This document shows, piece after piece, positions 9,780-22,265 of a stretch of 64,000 bases of DNA. This DNA is from Favolaschia claudopus. Its lineage: Eukaryota; Basidiomycota; Agaricomycetes; Agaricales; Mycenaceae. The stretch covers positions 1 to 64,000 of the forward strand of contig JAWWNJ010000252.1 of NCBI GenBank assembly GCA_037176885.1, written 5' to 3'. The position numbers and the translations under genes are program-made. How positions within the stretch are numbered: the first letter of the stretch is position 1; the number at the start of each line of letters is the position of its first letter. Under the pieces are notes generated by a model that was given only the letters and a program-made list of their open reading frames with translations, searched no databases and was not told the DNA's origin.

Positions 9780-12500
9780 GTATATCCAAATCGACGCTTG
9801 ACTCGGAAACCGTGTAGAAGATCCAAACGCGGGCCTGCTTGACAACGGTGATGATGGGTATAGGAATGGTCGGACAAAGCTGCAAAGTGAGGTGGCGCGA
9901 CCTATCCGAAGATTCAGTAAAGCGATCGAAAACGAGAGGAAGCAATCTTACCCATACTTTATGTCCCCACTTGACCTCTAGACGCGCATATTCTTCATCA
10001 TAACCCGCCCAGACCCCGCTCGTCCCCGCCCGCATCTGCGTCCCCGTTGTCGTCGTCGAAGCAAAAGAAATGGGCCCCATTGATTCCCGGCTGCCACGTT
10101 TGAGGCTGTCCTTGAAACACTCCCCTCCTGCCTAGCGCGTCCGTCAGCTGCTGCCACCACTATCCTTTCCTTCCCCCTCCTGACAGTGGTGCCAACATAC
10201 ACCTCCCCGCCCCCAACATCCTCCGCCGAGATCAGCGCCAATGGGCACCCCGCCGCTCGCCTGGTTTCATAAGCTTCGCACCACCAAACAGCATGCAGTG
10301 TCTGGTACGCACATTCCTCGCTTGCATCACTATCCTCGTGTCTGGACTGATACTGCGTCCCGTGTCCAATGCAATGAGCATATCCACTGGCACGGTGAAG
10401 GTCCGTGCATCTACTAGGGGGATACGTAGATCGCGAATGGAATGGTTCGGGAGGCGGTAGTGTCGGCATCAACTAGACGGATACCAACGACGTCGACTCC
10501 CGGCGCTGCCACACGCCCATCGCACCCTTGACCCGCGTCTCTGCACCTTCCTTCCCCCGTACCCTCGACCCTCGAAGACAACGCACCCGCCCGCGCCCCT
10601 AAGCAATCATACACCTTCTCTCTCCTTCCCTTTTTCCTTTCCCCCTTACTAGACCCACTATCCGTCTGCGTCCGCCAAAGTCCTCATACCCCCCTCCTCC
10701 AGCATTGTCGACGCGACAACAAACAAGGCTTCTGTGGTCTCATCCTGTCCGCAAATACCACCAGCACCCGCCCGTATCTGTCCTCCGCCCATACGACCCA
10801 TCCAAGGCACTAATCCTCCCTGAAATGCCGCGCAGACGCCATCGACCTCTCCCGCATACAGCGCAGTGTATTCCTCGATCATCCATGGGTCGCGCCACTC
10901 GCACCTCCAGCTTCACGACGATACTCGATATCCCCGCCCTCGCCCGGCCAACCTCTCCCTCCCGCAACCGGCAAAGAAGGAGGATAGTAGGCGCAGGTGA
11001 AGCAGCCATGCATACCCATAAACGCATCCCGGAGAGTCCGCAGGTGGAGACGTCGCGATAGTGGGGGTACAGAGGGAAAGTGTGCTGCGAGGTGAGGGCA
11101 CAGCCACAGCTGAGAGGGGGTGAAGAGGAAGGCGTGGATTGGAAGGGTTAGGCAGCGGAGAGTGGTAGAGAATTTGATATGTAGTGGGAGGGACATGGAG
11201 CGCAAGGAATGAGGAGCTCCGCTCCCAACAGGTATCTTCCGAGCTGGTCAATGAAGGCGAAGAAAGGTAGCAAATGGACGCTGGGCCGAGAGGGCAATGC
11301 ACTGTGCAGCAGGCGTGCGATAGTATCAATAGCGGACCACCGCCACGTTCCCTCGGCCCCGCTTTGAACAAACTTCACAACGGCAACGAGACCGCTACCT
11401 GCACTTGTAGCCAAGGGCAGCAGCACCGGACAGCCTAAATGCGAGTCCCGCCCACCGTGAGCGACAACAATGCATACATACTACGAAATTCCTAGCATAG
11501 TAGGCGTCGGAGAAGACTCCGTAGATCGGAGACAATTGGCAGGACTGAGGGAAATAGTGTTGGCGCACTGGATCGATAAGGAGGGCTTCATGCGGGAAAT
11601 GAAGGCGCTTCGTGTAGTACAATTAGAGGAAAACGTGCTGGCTTGAGCGTGGCCGTTGGGCGGAAATATGTCTGTAGTACGGATGTCAGCGTCGAATATA
11701 ATGTGATACCAGATACCACGCAAACAATATCAGAGTCAGAGCTAGAGCGCAAGTGCGATCGCGAGACGCAGAAACGCGTGGGGTGCGAGCGAATAGACAA
11801 GAGATGCACTTACCGTCATGGCTCTTGGGGCACACAAAAAGACAAAAACATACAGTACGGATGAGAACTGATAATATTCAAGCAAAGAGGGAGAGAAAAC
11901 GGAGGAATCTGGAAAGGGATAAATACGGACAAAATTAACAGAGGGATAACAAAGCAGATGAAGTGTACCTTTCGTTTTCGAGGGATCCTCACCATCTCTT
12001 CCCCAACGACCTCATTCCCGTGACCTGTCGACTCGGAGACAGACACATATTCCATGGCTGGCGGCGGTATTTTATGGCCTGAATGAAGAATTTATCAATG
12101 AATATTTAAGGCAACTCGATGAAAGAGTAATGTCATGAGCGTAAAAGTAGGAAGAAAGAAAGATAAATGCGCCAGCGAAGCACGGAGATATGTCGCATCA
12201 TAGGAGACGGAAAGCAAAGTGTCGTGCTTTAAAATAACGAGCAGAATGGGCAAAGGGGATCGTACAAAAAACACGGTGCAGAGACGCTGATGTGCGGAGT
12301 AAAACGGCTGAGGCATGAATGAATGAATGGATAGATGGGCAATGTTACGTAGAAAAAAGGAAGGCAAGATGGTGGGGGTAGAGGATGAGGCATGTATTCA
12401 AGGAAGATCCAAGATGACGAGGATTCGTCTCCAAGCTTGAAGCAACACGTACCTCTTCGCCCTTCGAATTGTTGCTTGCGATCTCTTAGATTCTCCACAT
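9780..12500. other. Coding-like scraps on both strands, no intact gene
   Basis: Minus-strand stretches read like exons with good donors. Examples are VAVVKFVQSGAEGTWRWSA (11300-11400, after a TGCAG acceptor), MEYVSVSESTGHGNEVVGEE (11985-12055, before GTACAC) and EEYTALYAGEVDGVCAAFQG (about 10880). On the plus strand RQLAGLREIVLAHWIDKEGF, ending in a stop at about 11644, is equally protein-like. The two strands conflict and no family is recognised, so I do not call genes. It could be a decayed multi-exon gene. Confidence 0.25.
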
Positions 12501-15480
12501 CCGCGTCCTAAATACACAAATGTTTTGTTGTCCTAGTCCATTCAAAGGCGCCGGTGCCGCCTCCGCCTTGGCGTGGAGGGGACGTTGATAGCTTTGAAGG
12601 ACCCAGCGGTGCGGGCTTTGTGAAAGATAAAAGGTCTGGCAATTGTGAGGGACCTCAATGAGGCGCCGTCGAGGTCGGTGAGGATGAGGGCGTCTAGGAC
12701 GATGATGCGTCCAAGACCGCAGGCAGCCGACGGCGTTGACAATATCCATCGTTGGACTAAGCCGGGGAGAGGGGCGTGCGGCAGAACAGAAAGTGACGTG
12801 GCTGTGTACGGCACTGATTTGCTCGCGGCCGTCAATCACCGTTTTGCTTCCACCACCACCCTGACACCGGGACAGTGCACAAGTCCTTCACCATTCGCAC
12901 TGCCGTCGTTCAATCTAGAACGGGTGAACAACTTCACATAGCTCGACTTACTGATCTCGACTTCCAATTTTCGGATTGAGTCGTTAACAGCAACGTTGTT
13001 TCTTCAAAGTTCAAGCTTCATTTTCGATGCTTATACAGATACCCAGCTCAGTTGAGTCGGCGCCTATGTCAGAAATACACCCGACCTCGTTTTTTCGGTC
13101 TATTGACTACCGGACATCTAGGATATAAATGACTTTCATTCCACGACCGTATTTCCTCCTCAGTAGGTTATGGACGGGAGGGGCGAGACTATTGAAGTTG
13201 GGATTGAAGTCCTGTTGAACGATTTGGGCAACCGTGAATTTGCATATCTTGCCTTGAGTAGGCGGTACCCCTCGTGGGCCCTTGCCTTATTATTATTATT
13301 ATTACCTGGTATCTCACCCTCTCTCTTCCCACAGTTCTTGTTTGTTAGAAGAATATGACGGTGAGCACAAATCCTCATTCATTTCTCACTTCGCAACCGA
13401 ATGTTCGCTTACTTGAACTTGACATTCAAATCCGCACAGGTTGACGACCTCTTTTGATCAAACGAACATCCCACTCAAACCGCCGTTTAATTCGAGCTTC
13501 CCGGTCAGCCACAAGACCAGCGTTGTTTTGTTGAAACCGACTGCTATGCCCGTCCAGAACAAGTCTCTTCCTCTTTACCCTGAGTTTTCATTTGCACAAA
13601 ATTAAAAATGCTGAATCCTGATTGACTTTCACCATTTTGTATGACGAGACAATGCCAGTCTGAAGCAAATCCTGCGCTTGTGTGTTCAGGCTGGTATGTC
13701 GCTAATACTTGATTTAAAGCAGGTAACCAGATGTTAACATCAGGTTAGACTGAATCTAAACTTCAATTTCATTAGACCGTCTCACCTATATGAGCTTTCG
13801 TTCGGTTGTATGCCTTCGTTTGAATATCGCCACAACGCGAAGGTGCGTGCACACATCTTTAGGGTGAATAGTATGAACGGTGCTTACGTCGGACTTGAAT
13901 TTTGTTCACAAATATGCCGTGCTGCAGCACTATGGCAGGTTGCTCGCGGCAATCCATTTTGCGCGATCCCTCTCCGGTTCGTCTTATTCTTGCCCACGGA
14001 TTCTTATATTACACTTCTTGCTTGCAGCGAGATTAGAATCGTATTTCAATTGAAATGATTCCTTTACGTTGCCGAACCTGGTCGCGAGCCTGACCCAACC
14101 CAACCTTAATCGAGTATATGTGAAGTCGGCCCCAATCTCGAATGCCTGACCCAAGCCCCCCGATCATCGCTAAGAGGAACACGACGTTGTAACTTGAACT
14201 TGGAGGTGAGTTTGAGTTTCTCTTCTAACCTGAAGTTCAATAACGCAACCTAACTCAGTGTACAACTTGCACACTTGACCACACACCCTTGCACTTGCGA
14301 CTCGCGACCCCCGCTTTTCGATGCGGTGAGGTGAATGTCTCTTTTTTTCCCCATTTCACTGCGTATACCGATCGTTCTCACACCTCAATGCGCAGATTCT
14401 ACTCGATTCAGAAGTTGTCCAGAAGTAGAATTCATTCCATTCTATTTCACTTCTATGCTCTGAGCGGTGTCGTCCGTTCTGAGCAGCACTATTCTCGCTT
14501 GATCTTACGCCATCAGCCCAGATATACCGACAGGACTCGAGTTTCCTGAGCATGAGTGAGTTGCATTTTATTGCGCTGGTTGTAGAAAGAGGGGGATGAG
14601 GGTGGTAGCGCGACAATGTTGGTCAAGTGGCAACGGTTGCAGTAAGGTCTGCAAATCAGCTGTGCTGCAGTAGGGATGCGGCAGTGCAAACCGTGCTGCT
14701 GCATCAGCTCGCAGCTGCATGGTGTTCTTTTTTTATTGTTCTTTACGTACCTTCGCGCAGTGCAGCATTCCGAATTTCGATTATCCTTGTAATAAGTAAA
14801 TTCGAATCCATAAATCGGCATCAAGATTGAATATCTAGTGCTGCAGCCCGGCTTGGGCACAGCAGATCGAGCCCAATCCGGCTTTCAACTTAGTGCTTGT
14901 ATTCCTTTCTTGCAATAAAAAAACCGAGGTTCGGCTCAGCTGAGATTTGGTGCACAATCGGTTCGCAGAGAAGTAGGAAGATCTGTCGTTCTTGCGTTGA
15001 TTCGGAAGGAAGAAGTTTGTTACGTCGGAGGATATGGTTCGTCGACTTATGGTAAGTGAGCTTCCCATCTTCCCTTCGTTTCACTCGTTGCTTGCCTGCG
15101 TTCACAGTCTAATCCAACTAGTACTCTTCCAACTTCAAGTTAGTTTCCTTTCTTCCGTTCCATTCACTTCAATCGAAGTCGTGCACAGGTTGATATCATT
15201 TTCATATTTACTTCAAGTTGCTCACGATTCAAGCAAAATTCATTTCGTTCAGTTAAACTATGTAGTATATACATTTTAGCTACTATACGCCACACGACAC
15301 CCACTCGTTTCGACTTCTTGCCCCGCAGCCATTCCACCTCATCCTAGCGCATCAAATGTTCACCTTCGCGGGTACCTCTCATTCCCTACTCGTTTCCTTC
15401 CCAATCGAGATTCGCGTATGGTGGTCTATTACGAAGGGGAATACTTTCATCCGCTCCACTGAGAGGGCAAGACGTGCCAG
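12500..15480. other. No gene recognised; short repeated words
   Basis: A minus-strand frame at 12542-12835 contains a protein-like run (GRIIVLDALILTDLDGAS) but no known domain. From 13.0 to 15.3 kb the DNA is AT-rich, with frequent ACTTGAACTTG and TTCAAGT words and no credible gene. Confidence 0.3.
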
Positions 15481-15489
15481 AGAAGGCGG

Positions 15490-16460
15490 AGTGCCTTTAG
15501 TCAGATCATTCTATCGAAATATCGAGAGGAAGAGAGAAAACACACCAGAATGTACTCTTCTGGATGTATGCGGACACCAGTGGCCAGAGGGGGGAGTCGG
15601 TGGATGCGCGTCGGAGGTCGTGCAAAGGGGAGCAAAGGCCGTGAGGAGTGCATCGGCGCTGCTGGTAACAACGAGGTGACAGCGTCTATGATGCCAATGT
15701 CGGAGGGTTTGAGAAGTGCGGCGGCTTTGAGTGGAGCATGAGAGCATCGTTGAGGAGAGTGTCGCGGGCGTCGAGGTGAGACTTGGGAGCGGGACGCAAG
15801 GGGTCGAGGGCGGTGCGTTGTAAGGAAGCGGTAGGGAGCGGAGGTTGGGGTACCTTAGTCGAAACTTGGGCATCAACGGACGAGGATGGGCGGGAGAAAG
15901 GCATCAGATGAACTTTTTCAGACTTTTTCGTGGTCGTAATTCTCGAGGGAGCGTGCGAGCTTGTGAATGCGCAAAGGAACGAACAAGGTGGTAGCGGTGG
16001 TACAGGGCGCGAGCAGCGAAGACCGATGATAGTAATATCTGTATTGCAAGGTCTGATGAGAATGCAGGGAGAAAGAAAATGGATACGCACGACGCGCCTC
16101 TGGCAGCTTCGTCAGCGCTGACAAGCAGTATCAAAGAGCAGTTGTGTTGGATAAATCGTTGTCCGGTGTCGGATGACTCGGAGAAAAGTTGAAGACACAA
16201 ACGAGTCGATAAATCTACTTCGCGCGGGCGCTGGTTTCCTTCTGTCAGCGGTAACAAGAGGGGTCTGGGCGCGGGTAGTCAGTGTGTACTACCGCAAAAG
16301 GAGCTACAGGTCGTGGGGCTGCGCAATTTGAGTGAGGAGAGCAGTGTTGGTGGTGGTGCTGAGTTGGCAGCAGCGGGGGTGCAAAGTCACGGCGAATGAG
16401 GGTAATCCTTGAGGTTAGCACCGTTGGTGTTGGCGCCAGACGCAAACGAGATGACATCGA
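15490..16460 (-). other. Coding-like remnants, minus strand
   Basis: Minus-strand runs such as REVDLSTRLCLQLFSESSDT (about 16200) and PKSHLDARDTLLNDALMLHS (about 15720) look like exon pieces in different frames. No start, domain or clean splicing was found. Confidence 0.25.
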
Positions 16461-16574
16461 CGTAGCATGGAGTCAACTTCTACTCGTAGGTGATGTCAGA
16501 CGCGTCAGGAAGAGGGTGTGGGCGTCGTGAAGTGGATGTGGATGGAAAGCGGTTTATCCACCCAAATGCCAGAT

Positions 16575-16950
16575 CCCGGTTCGGACAAAAATCGCAGGTT
16601 TGGGCCGCGAAAGCTAGATGCCGTTCGGACAAAATTTGCAATTGGGGGGACGGAGCCCAGGTACCTAGATCTGGTTCGGACAAAAATTCGGCTGTCGCAG
16701 AGGGTTGAGTCCGCCGAGGGCAAGCCGAAGGTCGAGGAAAAAGCGAAATTCTTGAAACTCGTCGAGAAAATGGCTGGATTTGGTTGAAAGAGCGCAAAAA
16801 ACACGTCAGGAAGAAAAATTGAGAATTTTTTGATGGTGGAAAGCAAAAAAATCATCCACTTTTGGCAGCTTACGGCAGCATAGGCTACCTCCGGTTCGGA
16901 CAAAAACTGCCCTATCCGCCCCGAAACTGGTTCGGACAAAAATTGGGGGT
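16575..16950 (+). repeat. Repeated word GGTTCGGACAAAAAT
   Basis: At least five near copies of GGTTCGGACAAAAAT occur at about 16577, 16622, 16674, 16893 and 16931 with irregular spacing. A related word (TTCGGATAAAA) recurs in the inverted repeats at 47.4 and 55.6 kb. Further on, a palindrome CTTCGGCCGAAGG appears at about 17166 and again at 17263. The region looks like the interior of a repeat family whose ends I cannot fix. Confidence 0.5.
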
Positions 16951-17431
16951 TTTGGCCGATTCGGGATCTAGCCTTCAAAGGGATAAACCGGGGTCCTGAA
17001 ATGGCCGGCATTACTGATTTTTGTTCAACTCTCCTTCTTCCTCGACGCGTCTGGCCCTCATAGGAGTCCATATGTAGTTCAAAGTCTTGGTGCCTTTGCT
17101 GTGTTTCTTCCAATTTTTCTGGGGCAACTTGAAGGAGAACGGAATCCAACGCTGGTGGCCTATCAATCTTCGGCCGAAGGTCCGATCCTGCTGGTGAGAG
17201 TCGGGTTGCATTTCAAAATTTTGAGCGAGCAACAGGTCCGGACCGAACGCCGTACTTTCGGCCGAAGGGAGGTTGATATCTGGGATTTTTCGGCCGCCCA
17301 CCTCTTGCCCTCAAGCGACGTCAAACACGTGCGCATCAGACTCAGAGTGTGCCAGATCCAGAGATCTGACACCTCTTGGTACTAAGTACCAAATGGCGCA
17401 CGCAATTCGATGAGTGGCGCGAGTGGGGACG

Positions 17432-17483
17432 CATCGGTTGTTTCTACAACACGATAATTACCATCGGTTGTTTCTACAACACG
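17432..17483 (+). repeat. Short direct repeat, 22 bp twice
   Basis: An identical 22-bp unit beginning CATCGGTTGTTTCTAC occurs at 17432-17453 and 17462-17483. It lies just downstream of the broken Ulp1-transposase gene. Confidence 0.6.
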
Positions 17484-17544
17484 TGCAGAGAGGAAGCGTG
17501 TTGCAGCGGGGTCATCTTGACGGTCCATCTTCTCTGAGGTATTA

Positions 17545-20500
17545 CCGATATAGGGGACCGTCTACCGCCAACGACATCTCCAGAAAATCAGCGTAGAGCA
17601 CAACCTGATCCCCGAGAACAATCTCTTTGGCGCCGGAAAAGACAGCATTCCGAGCGTCTTTTCTGCCATGATTAGCGTCTTGGAGGATGGCGAGTGGGCG
17701 GTTGGCATCTTTGCCATAGAACGGGATGACAATCTCAATGTCTTTCTTTGACGCCGGATGTACGATTTTATAATTTAAACCTTTTTCGGTGCTTTCTGAA
17801 AAAGGAGTCGCTGCAACGACCGCTCGACCGCGGTGCCATCACTGGCGTACGAAACAACCCGAATATTTTGTTCCAACAATCCCTCGAAGATTTTCCACAG
17901 CGGAACGAGTAGACCGGTGACCGTCTGTCTATGGAGCAAGCTGTCGATAGACAGACCGGTCGATCTGAGTTTGAATTGCCGTTACGCGCGAGATACCCCA
18001 TATGGGATCTTTGTAAGCAAGATTTTGGCGGGGAGAGGGCAATGCCAAACAACGTCACCTTAAGTCAACAAAGGTTGTCTGGCCTGAATGATTTGTTTTG
18101 TATCAAATCTAGAGGCCCAGTCGACATTTTCCGTCTCATAATTGGTAGCCAAGCATTTATTTTTGCCAACTTTACAGAGAGAGGTAGGGAACGGACCTTG
18201 CTGACAAAGATTCCATATCGGGTATCCCGCGTGTCAAGGGAATTTAAACTCAGATCGACCAGCCTGTCTATCGACACAAACTCCCCCATGTAAATTCCGA
18301 TAGACAGGCTGGAATCGAGCCTACGGAACGAGCAGCTCCTCCGCAGAATTACTCTCTGAGATAGGAAGAGCGGCGACGATGATGGGGGCAATCTTTGGAA
18401 TGGGCACCTGAAGAACCCAGAGTCGAAGCTAGAGTGCGAGCAGCCAATCAGCATACAATATTAATACCGAGAGCAAACACATGCCTTTGTAGCTTTCTGT
18501 ATACGACAATCAACCACCACCTTCTGATATTGTTCCGGATCGACCAGCTCGAGAGGTTCGCCGGTACCGCCCACGATGAACCACGCTTTCTCATGATTAT
18601 CATAGTAAGGACGGAAAGCTGGCATAAGCTTTGTGTCGTCGCAACTCAAGGCAACCGGCCCAGTATAGCTCAAAACAGAGAGACGGTCATGAACTAGGGT
18701 GAATGTCCTCTCCTGGATACTCAACGGGAGGGTGGGTAGAGCAGCACGGTGGCGCCTACAATGCCTCGAGTTAGCCAGTTTTGAATTAAAGAAATGTGGA
18801 CAAGTTACGCACTGTAGGGTTCGCTCCGTGGGAGCTTGAAGATATTTCTTGACGAACTTGAAAGCGCGAGGACTGTGCATGTGTAGAATATGCCAGAATT
18901 CCATAGCTTTCGGGCAGTACTTCATGCCCTGAGTTCCAACACCTCGATCATCCTTATCCGACTTAATCATTAGGCCTTCTAGCAATCCGGCAAATACATC
19001 GTCCCCACGATATTTGCCGTTCAGTACACCAATTGCGTATCTAAGGGCGGGTGTTTTACTGTCCTATATAGCAATTGGTCAACGGCCGGCCACGGTAAGT
19101 TTCGATACAAGAGATCACACCTTTCATTCGAAGATGTCTTGCAATCCGCGACACTTGGAAAATAATATGCCCATATTCTTCCCCGGACAACCTTCGTTGG
19201 TGAATTTGAAATTCTCGGTGTCAGGACATTCAATTTGGATCGCTTTTTTGAAGTTCTTGTTTGCAAGTAATGCCATGCACTCGTAGCAAGCTGGGTCAGT
19301 TGACCGAGAGTGTAGCACCTTCTTGCATGCTGACGAGAAGACCTTCAGCCTCGAGCGGTCATTCAGCCAGAGCCATTCGTGAGCTTGTTGGGCATCAACA
19401 CGCTCTTTCCGAGCAGTAGAAAGCGATTGGCGCGATACTGAGCGATGAGAGGCTCTTCTTTGGATGATAACCCCATACATGGGAGAGCCTTCGCAGTTGA
19501 TGCAATAGCGAGTTGACGTTCCGTACACGGCAATGATTTGCTCTGTTCGTTGGGTGCATTAGCGCGAAGAGGATTTTCGGCGAGGTTCTTCAAAACCGTG
19601 CTTTCTTCGTCAACATCCATCCTCATCTCCTCTCCCCATGCCGGGCTTGTGTCTTCCCAGCCTGCGTTGGCCAACTCGTCCCATGGTGTGCAAGACCTCA
19701 GCCACTCGACACCAGCGGGCGCATCAACGAAATCATTCAACAAACGACTCAATGGCAACGCCACGTCCGCAACTACAGTTGGCCCCGCGACGAAGACTGG
19801 TGGCGGTAGAACAGTAGGGGGAACTGGTGCTGGGTTCAAGATTCGGCTAAGGGACGTTGACCGTGCTCGGGAGGGCTCTGGTGAGTTGAGAATTCGCTTC
19901 AGGGATTTCGGTATTGTATGAGATGACTGAGTGGCTACAGATTTCGATTCCGCATCGACCGCACGTGTTTCCACGTATTTCAGCTTTGCATTCTACAGCT
20001 TGTGTGAGTTCATATCTATTCCATGGGTAAGCAGCTTACATCTCTTTCGTATTCTGTGCAGACAAGATTAAACCAATGAAGGCGGTCATGTATCTTGAGT
20101 GAAGCAGTCCAGATGTCGTCCCCAAGAGTATTGTGCGCCAGAGTATTGATGGCGATGAATCCGCAAGAAATCCCGTCGTCTTGTGCGCCACAAGTGAGTG
20201 CGTTCCCTTTGGCTCTGAATAATTTGTTCAATCGGCCTTGCAGCCACCACAGTGTCTTTTTGATAATTATGTGTGGCGTTCCAGACATACTCAACGGGTC
20301 GCCTGCAATCTCTTTTAGCTGGAATGGCGAGTGATAGCAATGAATCATATTTACCATAACTGAGTGTTAGGTTCGTAAAATCGCACTTAAATGCGAGCCA
20401 ATGGATCTGTTCCTCCCAAAGCGCTGTGAACCATAGGTCTGACACCCCGTCGTCCTTCACCTTCCTCTCCAACGCCGTCAGATACGGTCTCTTCGCATCC

Positions 20501-20727
20501 TTCAAGTCTTCGGCACGTTCAGCCTTCAAGATCTCGATCATAAAGGCACGTTGAAGCAATATAACCCGAGATGCAAGGCCACGCGTAGCTGAGACGCGTT
20601 TCTCGAGCATGGCTATCATAATATCCATCATCCCATCTGTGACCATTCTGTCTGATATCGCGCGCCATGTTGCAATGACCCAAAATGAGAACCGCGTGCC
20701 GGGAAAACGGGAATCCACCACAGACAA
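17545..20727 (-). pseudogene. Ulp1-type (C48) protease fused to transposase-like C-terminus, broken
   Basis: Minus strand. The N-terminal visible part (20727-20016) has EEQIHWLAFKCDF (catalytic His) and, after a short intron, GAQDDGISCGF with the Gln and catalytic Cys of Ulp1/SUMO proteases. Next come a Ser/Pro-rich linker (about 19930-19500) and a cysteine-bearing block (STDPACYECMALLANKNFK, CPGKNMGILFSKCRGLQDIF). The transposase-like region follows: RYAIGVLNGKYRGDDVFAGL, FWHILHMHSPRAFKFVKKYL, TGPVALSCDDTKLMPAF. A last block at 17545-17830 reads DIEIVIPFYGKD and NAVFSGAKEIVLGDQVVLYA. Agaricomycete genomes carry many such fusions, probably mobile elements. Here the gene is cut by an inverted-repeat insertion at 17.9-18.4 kb, is frameshifted, and is truncated at its 5' end by copia DNA at about 20735. 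Confidence 0.65.
17895..18345. mobile_element. Foldback/inverted-repeat insertion inside the Ulp1-transposase gene
   Basis: Imperfect inverted arms of 80-130 bp. The left arm (about 17895-18022) contains TGTCGATAGACAG and GGTCGATCTGAGTTT. The right arm (about 18194-18345) is its reverse complement, with TGTCTATCGACAC and AAACTCAGATCGACC. The loop is about 170 bp. It sits between two parts of the transposase frame, so it probably inserted after that gene. The target duplication was not identified. Confidence 0.55.
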
Positions 20728-20734
20728 ATTACCA

Positions 20735-21172
20735 TCCAGAATTGCTTGCCGCGCTGCGCGCGCTTACATCGCTTCCGTCCGAGCTCATGCGGAGAAACTC
20801 GAACGCCTCTACGAGGACAAGCCGTCGGATGCGCAGATCATTGCGACACTTCTCATGTCCCTCCCCGCTTCGTACAACACCCTCATTATCTCCCTCGACT
20901 CTCACCCCCAGCACGACGAGCTGGAATTCGTTATCGGCCGCTTGCTCAACGAAGAAACGCGTCAGGAAGCTGAGCTTTCTGTTACCCTCGACTCGGACCT
21001 CCCCGCTTCTGCGCTCACCGCCCGCACATACCGCGACCGTTCCCGCATTACGTGCTTCAAATGCAGGAAACTCGGTCATTACCAGAACGAATGCCCCGAG
21101 CCCGGCCCTCTCGTTCCTATCCCCGGACGCGACACCACCACCGCAGCTGTTGTCGACACATACCACTTCTGA
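20735..21172 (+). pseudogene. Ty1/copia Gag, C-terminal fragment with zinc knuckle
   Basis: An open frame reads YIASVRAHAEKLERLYEDKP and ATLLMSLPASYNTLI (the helical Gag core of copia elements, UBN2-like), then a CX2CX4HX4C knuckle CFKCRKLGHYQNEC, ending in a stop at 21172. Copia Gag packages the element RNA in cytoplasmic particles. The N-terminal half is missing because the fragment starts directly against the Ulp1 gene on the other strand. No protease, integrase or polymerase follows, only about 125 bp before an LTR-like start, so this looks like a gag-only derivative. Confidence 0.7.
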
Positions 21173-21298
21173 TTTTTTTTCTCTCCCCCGCCATCGCTCC
21201 AGTGGGAGCCGTCATGATTGTTGGACTTCATTTCTTGTTATTGTTTCTTGTTACCTATCGCTAATGTCGAGTACGCGGCGCGCGTTGGTCAGTGGGAG

Positions 21299-21605
21299 TG
21301 TTGAAGGCGTGACACCATCACGCGCCGCCTTCCCTATCTGTCCGTTTCCTCGCTACACCCCCCCTATCCGTCCCTTTGTATATTCCTTATATTGTGTCGT
21401 ATTGTGTCGTATGTACCGATTTCCTGTAGCTCTCGCACCCCCATCTCGTCGCTCTCCCGCGCCTCGAATATACCTGCCTGGGCTCAATCTTGTGTGAACC
21501 ATAACCTGGTCTATAAGTGATTCTGAGCCCAGCCCTGCGTTTTGCGTGACGGTTGAAACGAAATGGACTCTGCGTGACGCGTTACGTTTCACCCATACGC
21601 AAGGC
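21299..21605 (+). repeat. LTR-like 3' end of the copia fragment
   Basis: A purine tract GTGGGAG is followed directly by TGTTGAAGG, the typical polypurine-tract/LTR junction of fungal copia elements. The gag-only copia element at 51.78 kb has the same arrangement (GGGGGAG then TGTTGTAGG). The far end is uncertain because a MITE begins at 21608. No second LTR was found. Confidence 0.4.
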
Positions 21606-21607
21606 TA

Positions 21608-21953
21608 CAGTACTTGCGGCAAAATCAATTTACTTACTAAATAAGGAAATTCTCGTCAATTGGCTCCTTTTGCTCGCAGATGGGTTACTAAGAACTGCTG
21701 ACTTGTATTCCTGAAGTGGAAAAACTTGCGTCTTTGTATTGATTTCGCCGGGATAACCGGCAACCTTGTCTCATAAAGTGCAGCCAAAAGGCAGTGACAA
21801 ACATGACAATTTTTGCCCTTAGACCGGCTCAACTCCAAGAGTACAGGCCTTTGTGCCATTTCACCGTGCTTGTGGTGGTTTTGCTGTGCGGTAGAGCGGA
21901 TTTGATGGAAATTTCCTTATTTGGTAAGTAAATTGATTTTGATGCCGCAACTG
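21608..21953. mobile_element. Tc1/mariner-type MITE (346 bp)
   Basis: Inverted ends: the left begins CAGTACTTGCGGCAAAATCA; the reverse complement of the right begins CAGTTGCGGCATCAAAATCA. Both continue ATTTACTTAC and AAATAAGGAAAT. TA dinucleotides flank both ends (21606-21607 and 21954-21955). There is no coding capacity. Confidence 0.7.
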
Positions 21954-22146
21954 TACATACTTGCAAGTACAACCTCAACCATATTTTACTTGACCCAATT
22001 TGGCTGCTCACGATCACGGCTTAGACTTTTTAAGACAGACGCTCTATCAGTTTGCTCGTACCGTCCACATCCCCATCGGAGTCCGGGGCCATGCTCTCAG
22101 GTCGTGGGCTCCACGGAAGCAAGCTAAGGATGAAGAATAGTGCATG

Positions 22147-22265
22147 TTAGCAACGGGTGAAAAGTATTTTGTAATATGTACTTCTTTCTTGACCAATCAG
22201 CGGGCGTAAAAGTGTGGAGCAGCCAATCAGCCTCCTGGTGCAAAATACTTTTCACCAGCTGCTAA
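22147..22265. mobile_element. Small hairpin MITE (119 bp)
   Basis: The left arm is TTAGCAACGGGTGAAAAGTA and the right arm is its near reverse complement ending TTCACCAGCTGCTAA. The loop is about 70 bp. No gene is present. Confidence 0.55.

Noticed and set aside
20685..21497. 270-codon plus-strand frame
   Set aside because: Shifted frame over the copia Gag fragment and its LTR-like end; Ser/Pro/Arg-rich with no motif.
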